Source: Planctomycetaceae bacterium (lineage in GTDB: Bacteria; Planctomycetota; Phycisphaerae; Sedimentisphaerales; UBA12454). From it: 64,000 nucleotides of DNA. The stretch spans positions 1 through 64,000 of the forward strand of contig JAJFVK010000004.1 in NCBI GenBank assembly GCA_021371795.1. Reading direction: 5' to 3'. The notes under the pieces were generated by a model. It saw only the letters and a program-made list of their open reading frames with translations. It had not been told where the DNA came from and did not search any database. The position numbers and the translations under genes are program-made. Shown here piece after piece: positions 54,155 to 64,000 of the stretch; position 1 is the stretch's first letter; every line of letters starts with the position of its first letter.

Positions 54155-54165
54155 AGGATTTAACT

Positions 54166-54756
54166 ATGGATAAAATTTCTGTTTTAGTACTGGCTTTCAC
54201 ATCGATAGTGATAGTCAACAACCTGGTACTCACCAAATTTCTTGGTATCTGTCCATACCTCGGCGTTTCGGGCAGAATCGATATGGCGTTCGGAATGGGA
54301 ATGGCTGTTACGTTCGTGATTACGCTGGCCGGCTGTCTGACGTGGCTCATCGACCATTTGATATTAGTGCCGTACGGACTGGAAATTACACGTTATGTTT
54401 GCTACATATTGGTTATCGCCGGCGCGGTGCAGCTTGTCGAAATGTATTTGCGAAAATTTTTCCCGCCGCTGTATGAAAGCTTCGGAATATTTCTGCCGCT
54501 GATTACAACCAACTGCGCGATATTGGGTTTGTGTTTATTCCTTAACGTGTGGAATGTTGATAACTTTCCGCTGGCGGCTGTTTTGAGTTTCGGAGCGGGC
54601 ATCGGCTTCACTCTGGCAATCTGTATTATGGCGGGTATTCGTGAACAGCTTAACTTTTCAGATGTGCCGGCGGCTTTGCGAGGCGCTCCGATTACTTTGA
54701 TAACGGCAGGTATTATGACGATGGCATTTATGGGTTTTGCAGGAATGATTAAATAG
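54166..54756 (+). CDS. rnfA: Rnf complex subunit RnfA
   Basis: 196 residues, six membrane helices, paralogous to RnfE in inverted topology. Cluster cysteines in Leu-Gly-Ile-Cys-Pro-Tyr-Leu-Gly-Val and Thr-Asn-Cys-Ala-Ile. AGGA precedes the start, 11 bp after rnfE. Confidence 0.94.
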   Translation: MDKISVLVLAFTSIVIVNNLVLTKFLGICPYLGVSGRIDMAFGMGMAVTFVITLAGCLTWLIDHLILVPYGLEITRYVCYILVIAGAVQLVEMYLRKFFPPLYESFGIFLPLITTNCAILGLCLFLNVWNVDNFPLAAVLSFGAGIGFTLAICIMAGIREQLNFSDVPAALRGAPITLITAGIMTMAFMGFAGMIK

Positions 54757-54761
54757 GATTA

Positions 54762-55598
54762 ATGATGATTTTAGCTGATATAATTACACTTTGGAATAAC
54801 TCCTGGCCGGCAGGCTTGACAATGTTTGCACTGGCCGTGGCTTTTTCTATTATACTTTTAGTAGCGGACAAAAAACTTAAGGTCGCGGTTGACCCGAAAA
54901 TCGAAAGCATTTACCAGGCTCTTCCGCGTATCGACTGCGGCACATGCGGTTACGCAGGCTGCTCTTCGTACGCAAAGGCAGTTGCCGCCGACCCGACACT
55001 ACTCGGCAAATGTTCGCCCGGCGGAGCGGGGGCATCTCAAAAAATAGCTGAAATCCTTAATCTGAAAATCAGCTCCGGCGGCGCACTGAAAAGACCGGTC
55101 ATTCACTGCCATTCTACAAAAGACAATAAAACCTATTTCGGCAACTACGCCGGCATTCAGTCCTGCACTTCAGCCAACGCAATCGCCAATGTTCAGGCCT
55201 GCAAATTCGGCTGTCTCGGTTTTGGCGACTGCAAGGCAGCGTGTAAATTTAACGCTATCCAAATGGTAAACGGTCTCTCGACAATCGATTACAACAAATG
55301 CACCGGCTGCGGAGCCTGCGTGAAAGCCTGTCCGAGAGGAATTATTGAAATGGTTCCGTTCACACAGAATAAAATTATGACCGTCGCGTGCAGAAGTCAG
55401 GAAACAGGAAAAGACACAAAAGCATTCTGCAAAGTCGGCTGCATCGGCTGTAAATTATGCACAAAACAAACAGACGCCTTTACAGTAAATAACAATCTCG
55501 CAAAATTAGATTACGCCAGATATGAACCAAGTGAACAATTCAAAACAGCAATGGAAAAATGCCCGACAGGCGTAATTGTTTATCGCGGCAAAGAATAA
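54762..55598 (+). CDS. rnfB: Rnf complex subunit RnfB, ferredoxin-accepting
   Basis: 278 residues. An N-terminal membrane helix is followed by the Fe-S domain Asp-Cys-Gly-Thr-Cys-Gly-Tyr-Ala-Gly-Cys...Cys and two further ferredoxin-type clusters (Cys-Thr-Gly-Cys-Gly-Ala-Cys...Cys-Pro and Cys-Ile-Gly-Cys-Lys-Leu-Cys). It takes electrons from reduced ferredoxin. Met1 and Met2 are both possible starts. Last gene of the operon, before the terminator at 55777. Confidence 0.94.
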   Translation: MMILADIITLWNNSWPAGLTMFALAVAFSIILLVADKKLKVAVDPKIESIYQALPRIDCGTCGYAGCSSYAKAVAADPTLLGKCSPGGAGASQKIAEILNLKISSGGALKRPVIHCHSTKDNKTYFGNYAGIQSCTSANAIANVQACKFGCLGFGDCKAACKFNAIQMVNGLSTIDYNKCTGCGACVKACPRGIIEMVPFTQNKIMTVACRSQETGKDTKAFCKVGCIGCKLCTKQTDAFTVNNNLAKLDYARYEPSEQFKTAMEKCPTGVIVYRGKE

Positions 55599-55776
55599 AT
55601 TATATCAAATTCAGTTTAATCGAGCCGATACACTGATACTGTCATTCCCGCGCAGGCGGTTGGAGCGAAGCGGAACTTCGGTGGAATCTATCCTGTTATG
55701 CCGCTATGTGTGTTGGAATCTTTCGGCTCTTTTTAACTAAAACTATTATTACTATAAGTTTCCTTAACACCATAAA

Positions 55777-55806
55777 AAAAGCCTTCAGAATTATCCGAAG
55801 GCTTTT
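55777..55806. terminator. Bidirectional terminator between rnfB and the TPR lipoprotein gene
   Basis: GCCTTC/GAAGGC stem with a 10-nt loop, A-rich on the left and TTTT on the right, usable from both sides. Just left of it, at about 55640-55735, is a TGTCATTCCCGCGCAGGCGG-type dispersed repeat. Confidence 0.8.
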
Positions 55807-55839
55807 ACTTTTTATATCTAACTATTTTAAATCATCCGC

Positions 55840-56541
55840 TTAGTCAATCTGGCCCTGACCGCTGATTTGTTTTTTCTTGTCGAGCTTCTTTATACCTTTT
55901 GCTTTCTTTGGAATCTCAACCTGAACGCCAAGTTTGCCCAACTGGGATGCAACATCAGGCTGATACGGGTCAAGCTCAAACGACCTTCGCAGATAAATTT
56001 CGGCGTTGGCGTTATCGCCTTTAAGCAGGTAGAAATAGCCAAGCTGTTTATTAATCACAACTGAATTCGGTGCGAGCCGATGCGCCTGTGTATAAGACTG
56101 CAAAGCATATTCGTCCATGCCCCTGTCCTGAAACGCGCGTCCCAGCAGCAATGAATTTTTCGCGCTGACGCTGGCCTGATTAATATATTGCTCGGCAAGC
56201 ACATCGCTTCTCTGCTTTTCACCTTTGTCTGCGCTCAACTTTACAATAGAAGCCTGCGCTTCAAAGTTAGCAGGATTAAACGCTAGAGCCTTACTGTATT
56301 CCCATTCAGCCTTGTCCCATTGGCCTTCACGGTGATAAATTTTGCCAAGTTCATAATGCGATTTGGCGTCAGTATATTTTCTGTCGAGTTTCCGTTCCAA
56401 CTGCTGCTTTTGCTTGTCGGACGTACTGGCCAACTTTTTATCATTAATTTTTTCGCCGGCCGCTACCTTTTGTTTGCTGTTACATCCACCCAAAACAACG
56501 CAAATCATCGTTATCATTAAGACATTGAAAATCGTTTTCAT
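55840..56541 (-). CDS. TPR-repeat lipoprotein
   Basis: 233 residues. Lipobox Val-Leu-Gly-Gly-Cys at about 16-20, a Lys/Gln-rich linker, then four TPRs (for example Ala-Lys-Ser-His-Tyr-Glu-Leu-Gly-Lys-Ile-Tyr) and a Lys-rich tail. Likely a periplasm-facing scaffold; partners unknown. Short monocistronic gene between the rnf operon and gyrB. Confidence 0.85.
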   Translation of the reverse strand: MKTIFNVLMITMICVVLGGCNSKQKVAAGEKINDKKLASTSDKQKQQLERKLDRKYTDAKSHYELGKIYHREGQWDKAEWEYSKALAFNPANFEAQASIVKLSADKGEKQRSDVLAEQYINQASVSAKNSLLLGRAFQDRGMDEYALQSYTQAHRLAPNSVVINKQLGYFYLLKGDNANAEIYLRRSFELDPYQPDVASQLGKLGVQVEIPKKAKGIKKLDKKKQISGQGQID

Positions 56542-56639
56542 CTCTCAATCCTTTCAAGTTTGCTACCATTAAGTGTAACAAATCCGTTGTCTATGTCAAT
56601 CTTATACCAAATACATTAAAAAATACCTGTGGTATTATA

Positions 56640-59099
<2,460 letters not shown>

Positions 59100-59215
59100 C
59101 TATCTACAATACTGGTTCTAAAAAATTCTCGGGCGGTGCTCCGCGGGGAAAGCGAAGCAGGTTGCGAAGTTACAAACTTCACGACGCGCGAGCAATAATA
59201 CCAATTGGTATAAAA

Positions 59216-59557
59216 TTAACCTGCTATTATTTTAATTTCATTAATATTCGACGAAGGATAAGCCGTTTGCAACTGCCGTAAAATTTCGCCGCTCATATTC
59301 CGCATCTGAAACATATACGGCCCGGACCTCACCTTTATTTTCAATACACCGCCTCTAATTGAATCCGCCTTGCAATGGATCATCATTTCACTGCCGACTA
59401 TTTGCTCGAGTAATGTTAATATGCTCGTATTTTTTTTTGTGTTCTTTGTGTATTTGCTAAGCCAGTTATAAACATCCCTGCCGATTGGTTCTGCGGCGGC
59501 AGGTCTGTTGGCAAGTATTTTTTTATTCGTCTGACTTAATATAAATTCTTCATTCAT
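59216..59557 (-). CDS. DUF721/DciA-like protein
   Basis: 113 residues. The DUF721 core Ile-Val-Gly-Ser-Glu-Met-Met-Ile-His-Cys-Lys...Gly-Val-Leu-Lys-Ile-Lys-Val-Arg-Ser-Gly-Pro-Tyr-Met resembles DciA, a helicase-loading/replication protein that replaces DnaC in many bacteria. Its place between dnaN and gyrB supports this. 11 bp after the dnaN stop, so same transcript. Confidence 0.75.
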   Translation of the reverse strand: MNEEFILSQTNKKILANRPAAAEPIGRDVYNWLSKYTKNTKKNTSILTLLEQIVGSEMMIHCKADSIRGGVLKIKVRSGPYMFQMRNMSGEILRQLQTAYPSSNINEIKIIAG

Positions 59558-59567
59558 ACCAATCAGC

Positions 59568-60674
59568 TTATGTCAAACTTACAGGCATCACAATATAAAC
59601 GTAATTGCTTCCGCTTTTTATCATACCCGGCCTGTCGGACTGCCCTAATTGCAGCTCGAATGAATCTTCGTGTATAACCCGCAGCATATCCACAAGGAAT
59701 TGCGGATTGAATCCGATTTCCATCGGTTCGCCTTTATAATCGACTTCCATCGCAATTTCCGCATCGCCCATTTCCGGCGCTCTGCTTGTAAACACTAATG
59801 ACTTTTTACCCAGCGCGAGTTTCACGCCTTTGGAATCTTCATTCGTTAAAAGCGCGGCTCTTTTCACTGCGCTCAAAGTCGCGGCTGTATTTAACTGCAC
59901 TTTATTTTTGTAATCGGCTGGAATAATATCTTCATATTTCGGGAAAGTGCCTTCCACAAGATTTGTACTGATAACAACTTTTCCACAGGCAAATATTGCT
60001 TTACTGTCGGCGAAACGAACTGAAATTTTATCTTTTTCGCCGGCTCCAACTTTATCCAAAAGCACCATAGCTTTGGCGGGAATAATATACTTTTCGCCTT
60101 CGAGTTTTTTATCCACTTCGGCGTTCAAGGCAAGTTTATACTTCGCGAGTCTTCGGCCGTCAGTGCCAACAAGTGTTAATTTTTTGCCGGACGGCTCCCA
60201 CAAAATGCCGCTCAATGCATATCGGGTATTTTCCTTTGCGGTTGCGAACAGACAATGCTTCAGCGCTTCCTGAAGTTTCACAAGGTCAGCTTCAATTTGT
60301 GCCTCACCGTCAAAGCCCGGCACCTGCGGATACTGTTCCGGCTGATGTCCGTAAATCGTAAAGTGACTGTCGCTGCCCTTAATTCTGCATGTAGCTTCTG
60401 AAACTTCCATCACAAGCACTTCATCAACACATTCCCGAACGATAGCTGCCAGTCTTTCGGCTGGAACAACCGCCTGCCCTTCCTTTTCGACTTCCGCCTG
60501 CGAAAGCATACAGGTGATTCCCATTTCAAAATCCGTTGCGCTGATACAGACTTTATCCTTGTCCGCTTGTATCTTCAAACCCTGCAGGATCGGTTTAGTC
60601 GTTCGTGCGGGTACTACTGTTGTTACCAGGCCAAGTGCTTCGGAGAGTGCCGCTCTGTTAAACTTTACTTTCAT
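59568..60674 (-). CDS. dnaN: DNA polymerase III beta sliding clamp
   Basis: 368 residues with the three-domain clamp layout: Met-Lys-Val-Lys-Phe-Asn-Arg-Ala-Ala-Leu at the start, a domain-2 Tyr-Ala-Leu-Ser-Gly-Ile region and C-terminal Tyr-Val-Tyr-Ile-Val-Met-Pro-Val. Processivity factor for replication. The ATG has only a weak binding site. The 372-bp gap upstream (60675-61046) is the candidate origin; dnaA itself is not in the window. Confidence 0.95.
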   Translation of the reverse strand: MKVKFNRAALSEALGLVTTVVPARTTKPILQGLKIQADKDKVCISATDFEMGITCMLSQAEVEKEGQAVVPAERLAAIVRECVDEVLVMEVSEATCRIKGSDSHFTIYGHQPEQYPQVPGFDGEAQIEADLVKLQEALKHCLFATAKENTRYALSGILWEPSGKKLTLVGTDGRRLAKYKLALNAEVDKKLEGEKYIIPAKAMVLLDKVGAGEKDKISVRFADSKAIFACGKVVISTNLVEGTFPKYEDIIPADYKNKVQLNTAATLSAVKRAALLTNEDSKGVKLALGKKSLVFTSRAPEMGDAEIAMEVDYKGEPMEIGFNPQFLVDMLRVIHEDSFELQLGQSDRPGMIKSGSNYVYIVMPVSLT

Positions 60675-61080
60675 TGTCCATACCTCAAAAAGTATTATTT
60701 TCTTCCATAAATTGAAACCGCTATTTTACACGAAAAGAAAAGGTTTAGCAAAAAAGTTTTCCAATATATTCTTATAACCTTTCAGATATTTTTCTGCTCT
60801 GTCCGTTATTACTTCTAATAGTAATATATTAAAATATTATTAGTAGTATTATAGCGTATAAAATTGTTACGACTGGGTGTATGCCAGGGTATAACCCTTT
60901 AGTAAGCAATGGTTTATGCTTTAATATCGCTCGCCGGCCGTTGTGGAAAACTTGTTACGAAGGGTGTTAGGCAAAACCCGCCATCTCACATATCAGTACT
61001 GATAACAGCCAAGCCGTCGACTTACTCACAGAACCTGTTGTGGAACTCACAGGTTGTGCACATCGCAACTCACAGGCTCG
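60675..61080. other. Candidate replication origin (oriC) next to dnaN
   Basis: An AT-rich stretch with short inverted words (about 60800-60870) is followed by DnaA-box-like sites: TTTTCCACA on the minus strand at 60942-60950 (8/9 to consensus), TTGTGCACA at 61054-61062 (7/9), and GTTGTGGAAC. ACTCACAG occurs three times between 61020 and 61075. dnaN, DciA-like and gyrB run away from it on the minus strand. The right end overlaps the 3' end of the WYL regulator gene. No dnaA neighbour, so support is moderate. Confidence 0.45.
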
Positions 61081-62054
61081 GTTTGAAAATTTTTATGATT
61101 TTCAATCATTTTTTTTGCTCGCTCAACAACTTTATCTCTTAAAGTCGCCGGCGAGATGACCTGAACCTGGTCGCCATAGCTTAAAACCCACCAACTAATT
61201 TCGTTGATGCCGTCCACACGAAAGGCAAGTGTAACAGAACCATCTTCGTGCCATTGTGCCTGCTGTGTTTGATGCCATTGCACTTCCGCAACATTTTTGG
61301 CGACCATCGGTGTGAACAGTAGTTTAACGTCGTATAACTTACCTTCCGGAATCAAAGACCATGCCCTGCCGATATAATCATTAACATCGAAATTATTGCC
61401 GTCTGCGAAGCATTTTTCAAGAACACTAATTTTCTCGATCCTCGCTAAATTGAATGTACGTACAGAGTTATGCAATGTTGAAAAACCAATTACATACCAG
61501 GCTCTGTTTTTGTAGAGTAAATGGTATGGGTGCAAAACGGTATTAATCCCGCCGTTTTCGAACAAAGAGGCGTAATCGATTTGCAGCATTGTTTTTTTTC
61601 TAATTGCCTGCTGAATCGTATGATAAATCACATCGAGTTGTTTGACGGAGGAATGCTGCTCTTTTGCGACGGTGATTTTAGCCAGCGAGCTCTGACAATA
61701 TTGCCGGATATCGGCGGGCAGATTGTTTTCTATCTTCATTCCCGCCAGCAAGGCCGAGTTTTTGTACGGCAGCGGTAAATTGTGCCGCATCTTGTGTACA
61801 AGCATTAAGACGCTCAATGCTTCCTGAAGGTTAAAATCAATCGGCGGCAGGAAAAATTTGGGGTCGATTTGGTAGCAGCCGCCTTCTTTGTCGTATTTAT
61901 ATGGAACGCCAATGGTTTGCAGCTCTTTCAGGTCCCTAAATACAGTGCGTTTGCTGATACCTAAGAGTTTTTCGAGGTCGGCAGGCGTATATTTTTGGCC
62001 CGACTGGAGCGTTGTCAGGATGCTTACTATTCTGCTTACCCTGCTGTGTTTCAT
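61047..62054 (-). CDS. WYL-domain transcriptional regulator
   Basis: 335 residues. An N-terminal DeoR-like HTH (Tyr-Thr-Pro-Ala-Asp-Leu-Glu-Lys-Leu-Leu-Gly-Ile-Ser-Lys-Arg-Thr-Val-Phe-Arg-Asp-Leu) and a WYL domain (Tyr-Lys-Asn-Arg-Ala-Trp-Tyr-Val-Ile-Gly-Phe) are present, then a WCX-type C-terminal part. WYL domains bind single-stranded nucleic acid or small ligands. Targets unknown. The start is followed by a 169-bp gap to the divergent mltA gene. Confidence 0.9.
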   Translation of the reverse strand: MKHSRVSRIVSILTTLQSGQKYTPADLEKLLGISKRTVFRDLKELQTIGVPYKYDKEGGCYQIDPKFFLPPIDFNLQEALSVLMLVHKMRHNLPLPYKNSALLAGMKIENNLPADIRQYCQSSLAKITVAKEQHSSVKQLDVIYHTIQQAIRKKTMLQIDYASLFENGGINTVLHPYHLLYKNRAWYVIGFSTLHNSVRTFNLARIEKISVLEKCFADGNNFDVNDYIGRAWSLIPEGKLYDVKLLFTPMVAKNVAEVQWHQTQQAQWHEDGSVTLAFRVDGINEISWWVLSYGDQVQVISPATLRDKVVERAKKMIENHKNFQTEPVSCDVHNL

Positions 62055-62223
62055 AGTTTCTCTCTAATGAAATTCGCGAGTTGTAAAGTATCCAATTTGC
62101 AAACTACCAGAAACACAAATATTTTTCAACCTTGAATAATAAATATCTCTTTAACGTTTTCGATAAGATAGGTATAATCCACCATTCGCGTATATTATTA
62201 TTTTAATGGATTTGAGGTATATT

Positions 62224-63414
62224 ATGAAACGGACTTTACTGATTGTAGAACTAACACTTATAGCATTCTTTTCCGCAAGCTGCCACAAGGCAGTAAAAAT
62301 TGAACCGGAAAGAGCTAAGCCGCAGTATGATAAGCCATTGCCGCCCGGCGAACTGGCTTTGCGGAAGATCACGAACCCTGCGGACATTCCAGATTTTACT
62401 TTTGCCTGCTATGACCTGACAAATCTTGAAAAGGCAATCGATAAAAGTCTTAACTATTTAAAGAAACCGTCGGCACAGCAGTACTATCCTTACGGCGACA
62501 TTCCGCGCGAACAGGCGATTGACAGTTTAAAAATGTTCAAGGATTTGATGAAGTCCGGCTTGAGAGGCGAAAAACTCAACACCGCGATTCGCGAGAAATT
62601 TGATGTTTACATTTCCGTCGGCTGCGATGACAGAGGCACGGTATTATATACCGGTTATTACACGCCGATATTCGACGGCTCAATGACACGAACTGAAAAA
62701 TTTCAGTATCCGCTTTACAAAATGCCAAAAGATCTTGTGAAAGGTAACAAGGGTGAAATCCTCGGCCGTAAAACAGAAGCGGGCGTTGTGCCGTATCCTC
62801 CACGAGATGAAATTGAAAAATCAGGTATGCTAAAAGGTTCGGAGTTGATTTGGCTCGGCGACCCATTTGAAGTTTACATCGCGCACGTACAAGGCTCGGC
62901 GAAAATTCGTTTGTCTAACGGCAAACTTACCGGCGTTGGCTATACCGCCAGCAACGGTCAGGAATATAAGAGTGTTTCCAAAGCGATGCTTGAAGCCGGC
63001 AAATTTAACGGCGAACACATGAGTTTGAAAGCGATGATTGAATATTTTAAACAGCATCCGGATGAAGTTGAAAGTTACACGAAGACGAATCCGCGTTTTG
63101 TATTTTTCCAGATTGAAAAAGGCGAACCGCGCGGCAGCATCAACGAAGAAGTAACGGCATATAGAACTATCGCTACGGACAAAACGATTTTCCCGCCGGG
63201 CTGCCTTGCTTTCCTTTCGACAGTATTACCTGTTGAAAAAGGCGGCGTGATTACTGACAGCCCATACGCAGGCTTCGCGCTCGACCAGGATACAGGCGGT
63301 GCAATTCGTGCTCCCGGCAGATGTGATGTCTATATGGGTCAGGGCGATAAAGCCGGCTCGCTTGCGGGCAGAACTTATCAGGAAGGTAAACTTTATTACC
63401 TGTTTGTAAAATAA
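62224..63414 (+). CDS. mltA: Membrane-bound lytic murein transglycosylase A-like lipoprotein
   Basis: 396 residues from ATG 62224. Lipobox Phe-Ser-Ala-Ser-Cys. The MltA double-psi barrel domain has Gly-Tyr-Tyr-Thr-Pro near residue 145, and the C-terminal 3D domain ends with Asp-Thr-Gly-Gly-Ala-Ile-Arg-Ala-Pro-Gly-Arg-Cys-Asp-Val-Tyr-Met-Gly, including the catalytic Asp region. Cleaves peptidoglycan glycan strands, producing anhydro muropeptides. Closed by the hairpins at 63424-63516. Confidence 0.9.
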   Translation: MKRTLLIVELTLIAFFSASCHKAVKIEPERAKPQYDKPLPPGELALRKITNPADIPDFTFACYDLTNLEKAIDKSLNYLKKPSAQQYYPYGDIPREQAIDSLKMFKDLMKSGLRGEKLNTAIREKFDVYISVGCDDRGTVLYTGYYTPIFDGSMTRTEKFQYPLYKMPKDLVKGNKGEILGRKTEAGVVPYPPRDEIEKSGMLKGSELIWLGDPFEVYIAHVQGSAKIRLSNGKLTGVGYTASNGQEYKSVSKAMLEAGKFNGEHMSLKAMIEYFKQHPDEVESYTKTNPRFVFFQIEKGEPRGSINEEVTAYRTIATDKTIFPPGCLAFLSTVLPVEKGGVITDSPYAGFALDQDTGGAIRAPGRCDVYMGQGDKAGSLAGRTYQEGKLYYLFVK

Positions 63415-63423
63415 CCTACGTTT

Positions 63424-63469
63424 AACCCCGTCATCATTTTAATCCCCCCTGCGGGACTATGACGGGGTT
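63424..63469. terminator. Hairpin after mltA
   Basis: AACCCCGTCAT (63424-63434) pairs perfectly with ATGACGGGGTT (63459-63469), followed by a short T/A-rich tail. The T tract is weak, so it may also be one of the dispersed CCCCGTCAT repeats (compare 48550-48568). Confidence 0.65.
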
Positions 63470-63483
63470 TTATAATATAACAC

Positions 63484-63516
63484 AAAAAAGGCGAACGCGC
63501 GTGTTCGCCTTTTTTT
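63484..63516. terminator. Strong bidirectional terminator
   Basis: AAAAAAGGCGAAC pairs with GTTCGCCTTTTTT around a GCGCGT loop, giving a usable stem and T run on both strands. It separates mltA from the DUF262 remnant. Confidence 0.9.
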
Positions 63517-63727
63517 ATGGAATGGTAAATGTGTTTTCTGAAATCTTAAATCCGAATCGTGTTTAGCCGCCTCCGGCACGGAGGCCTCTTAATTCAGTAA
63601 TTCCACAATTTTGCATTTTGATATTTGATTTTTAATTTTATTTTACGCTCTCCAGCAGCACGGATAATTTTTTACCATCACTTACAGATTCGATAACCTT
63701 TCCATCCGGCCCAATGTTGTGTTTATC

Positions 63728-64000
63728 TCACAAAACAAGGCGGCATACAACAATTAGCCCCCGCACCTGCCTGCACTCGCAGTCGAAGACAAGGGTGTGG
63801 CGGGGGATATAAAAACAGCAATTCCAATTCATTTGACCGATTGATAAATCCTCTGGCATTAATTCGATATACGCCAAATCAGCCTCGCTCTGCATTTTTG
63901 AAAATAAATAATTTTTTAATAGATCTGCAGGTGTAAGTTCCATACCTCTGGCATTCAACGTTTCAAATATTACAACCTCACGTTTACTATCTACTGACAA
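63728..64000 (-). pseudogene. DUF262/GmrSD-like protein, truncated, runs off the window
   Basis: The minus-strand frame from 64000 encodes Ile-Phe-Glu-Thr-Leu-Asn-Ala-Arg-Gly-Met-Glu-Leu-Thr-Pro-Ala-Asp-Leu-Leu-Lys-Asn, the ParB/Srx-like nuclease motif of DUF262 (GmrS) restriction-type proteins. After about 58 residues homology stops at an imperfect GC-rich inverted repeat (63758-63806) and the frame closes at 63728. The N-terminus is beyond the window. Likely a decayed defence gene. Confidence 0.65.

Overview
The window looks like a chromosomal segment of a planctomycete of the class Phycisphaerae (Sedimentisphaerales-like), probably anaerobic. This is inferred from the gene mix: several tandem TMTC-like membrane/TPR proteins, DUF6485, CsrA, a full Rnf complex, PEGA and TPR lipoproteins, and moderate G+C. 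It is an inference, not a 16S placement. Most of the window is ordinary core genome. I saw no tRNA, no CRISPR array and no 16S/23S rRNA. Short dispersed palindromic repeats are unusually frequent, and several of them have become part of coding sequences.

Layout. 1-0.64 kb: an ISL3-type transposase tail and an orphan ORF. 1-9.6 kb (+): purC, four tandem TMTC-like glycosyltransferase/TPR paralogues and a shikimate-kinase-like gene, packed as one operon. 9.6-16.5 kb (-): DUF6485 and a leucine operon leuA-leuC-leuD-leuB. Three accessory genes (small unknown, GxxExxY, HEPN-like) sit between leuD and leuB, bracketed by a 31-bp-class repeat, and a 24-codon BCAA-rich leader ORF precedes leuA. 16.7-24.5 kb (+): asd, then a stress/envelope island, then truA. 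The island carries DUF883-type proteins, a holin-like protein, an AI-2E permease, Fe-SOD, a ferritin-like protein, a PRC-barrel protein and a hydrolase. Both its edges carry an asd-tail/truA-head junction.

25-34.6 kb: GT4 glycosyltransferase, a serine hydrolase/NamZ peptidoglycan-recycling pair, YjbQ, a CDP-alcohol phosphatidyltransferase, ClpB, an FRG-domain protein and a PEGA lipoprotein. 34.7-39.1 kb: CsrA, a membrane protein, ApbE and a B12/radical-SAM protein. 39-47 kb (-): a tight seven-gene run ftsH-dsbD-nth-LOG-cstA-GNAT-isochorismatase. 47.4-48.7 kb: an esterase with a disrupted signal peptide and a nonsense-interrupted small membrane gene.

48.7-55.6 kb: a sigma-54 activator, a 5S-rRNA-like sequence, and divergently rnfCDGEAB preceded by a small Cys-containing membrane protein. 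55.8-61 kb (-): TPR lipoprotein, gyrB, a DciA-like gene and dnaN, with an AT-rich region carrying DnaA-box-like words (candidate oriC) beside dnaN. 61-64 kb: a WYL regulator, an MltA-type lytic transglycosylase and a truncated DUF262 gene at the right edge.

The most notable points are: the duplicated asd/truA junctions around the stress island; accessory genes inserted in the leu operon at coding repeats; the in-frame 60-bp palindromic repeat inside the second TMTC paralogue; the candidate leuA leader peptide; and the 5S-like and alternative-pairing RNA candidates in gene-free stretches.
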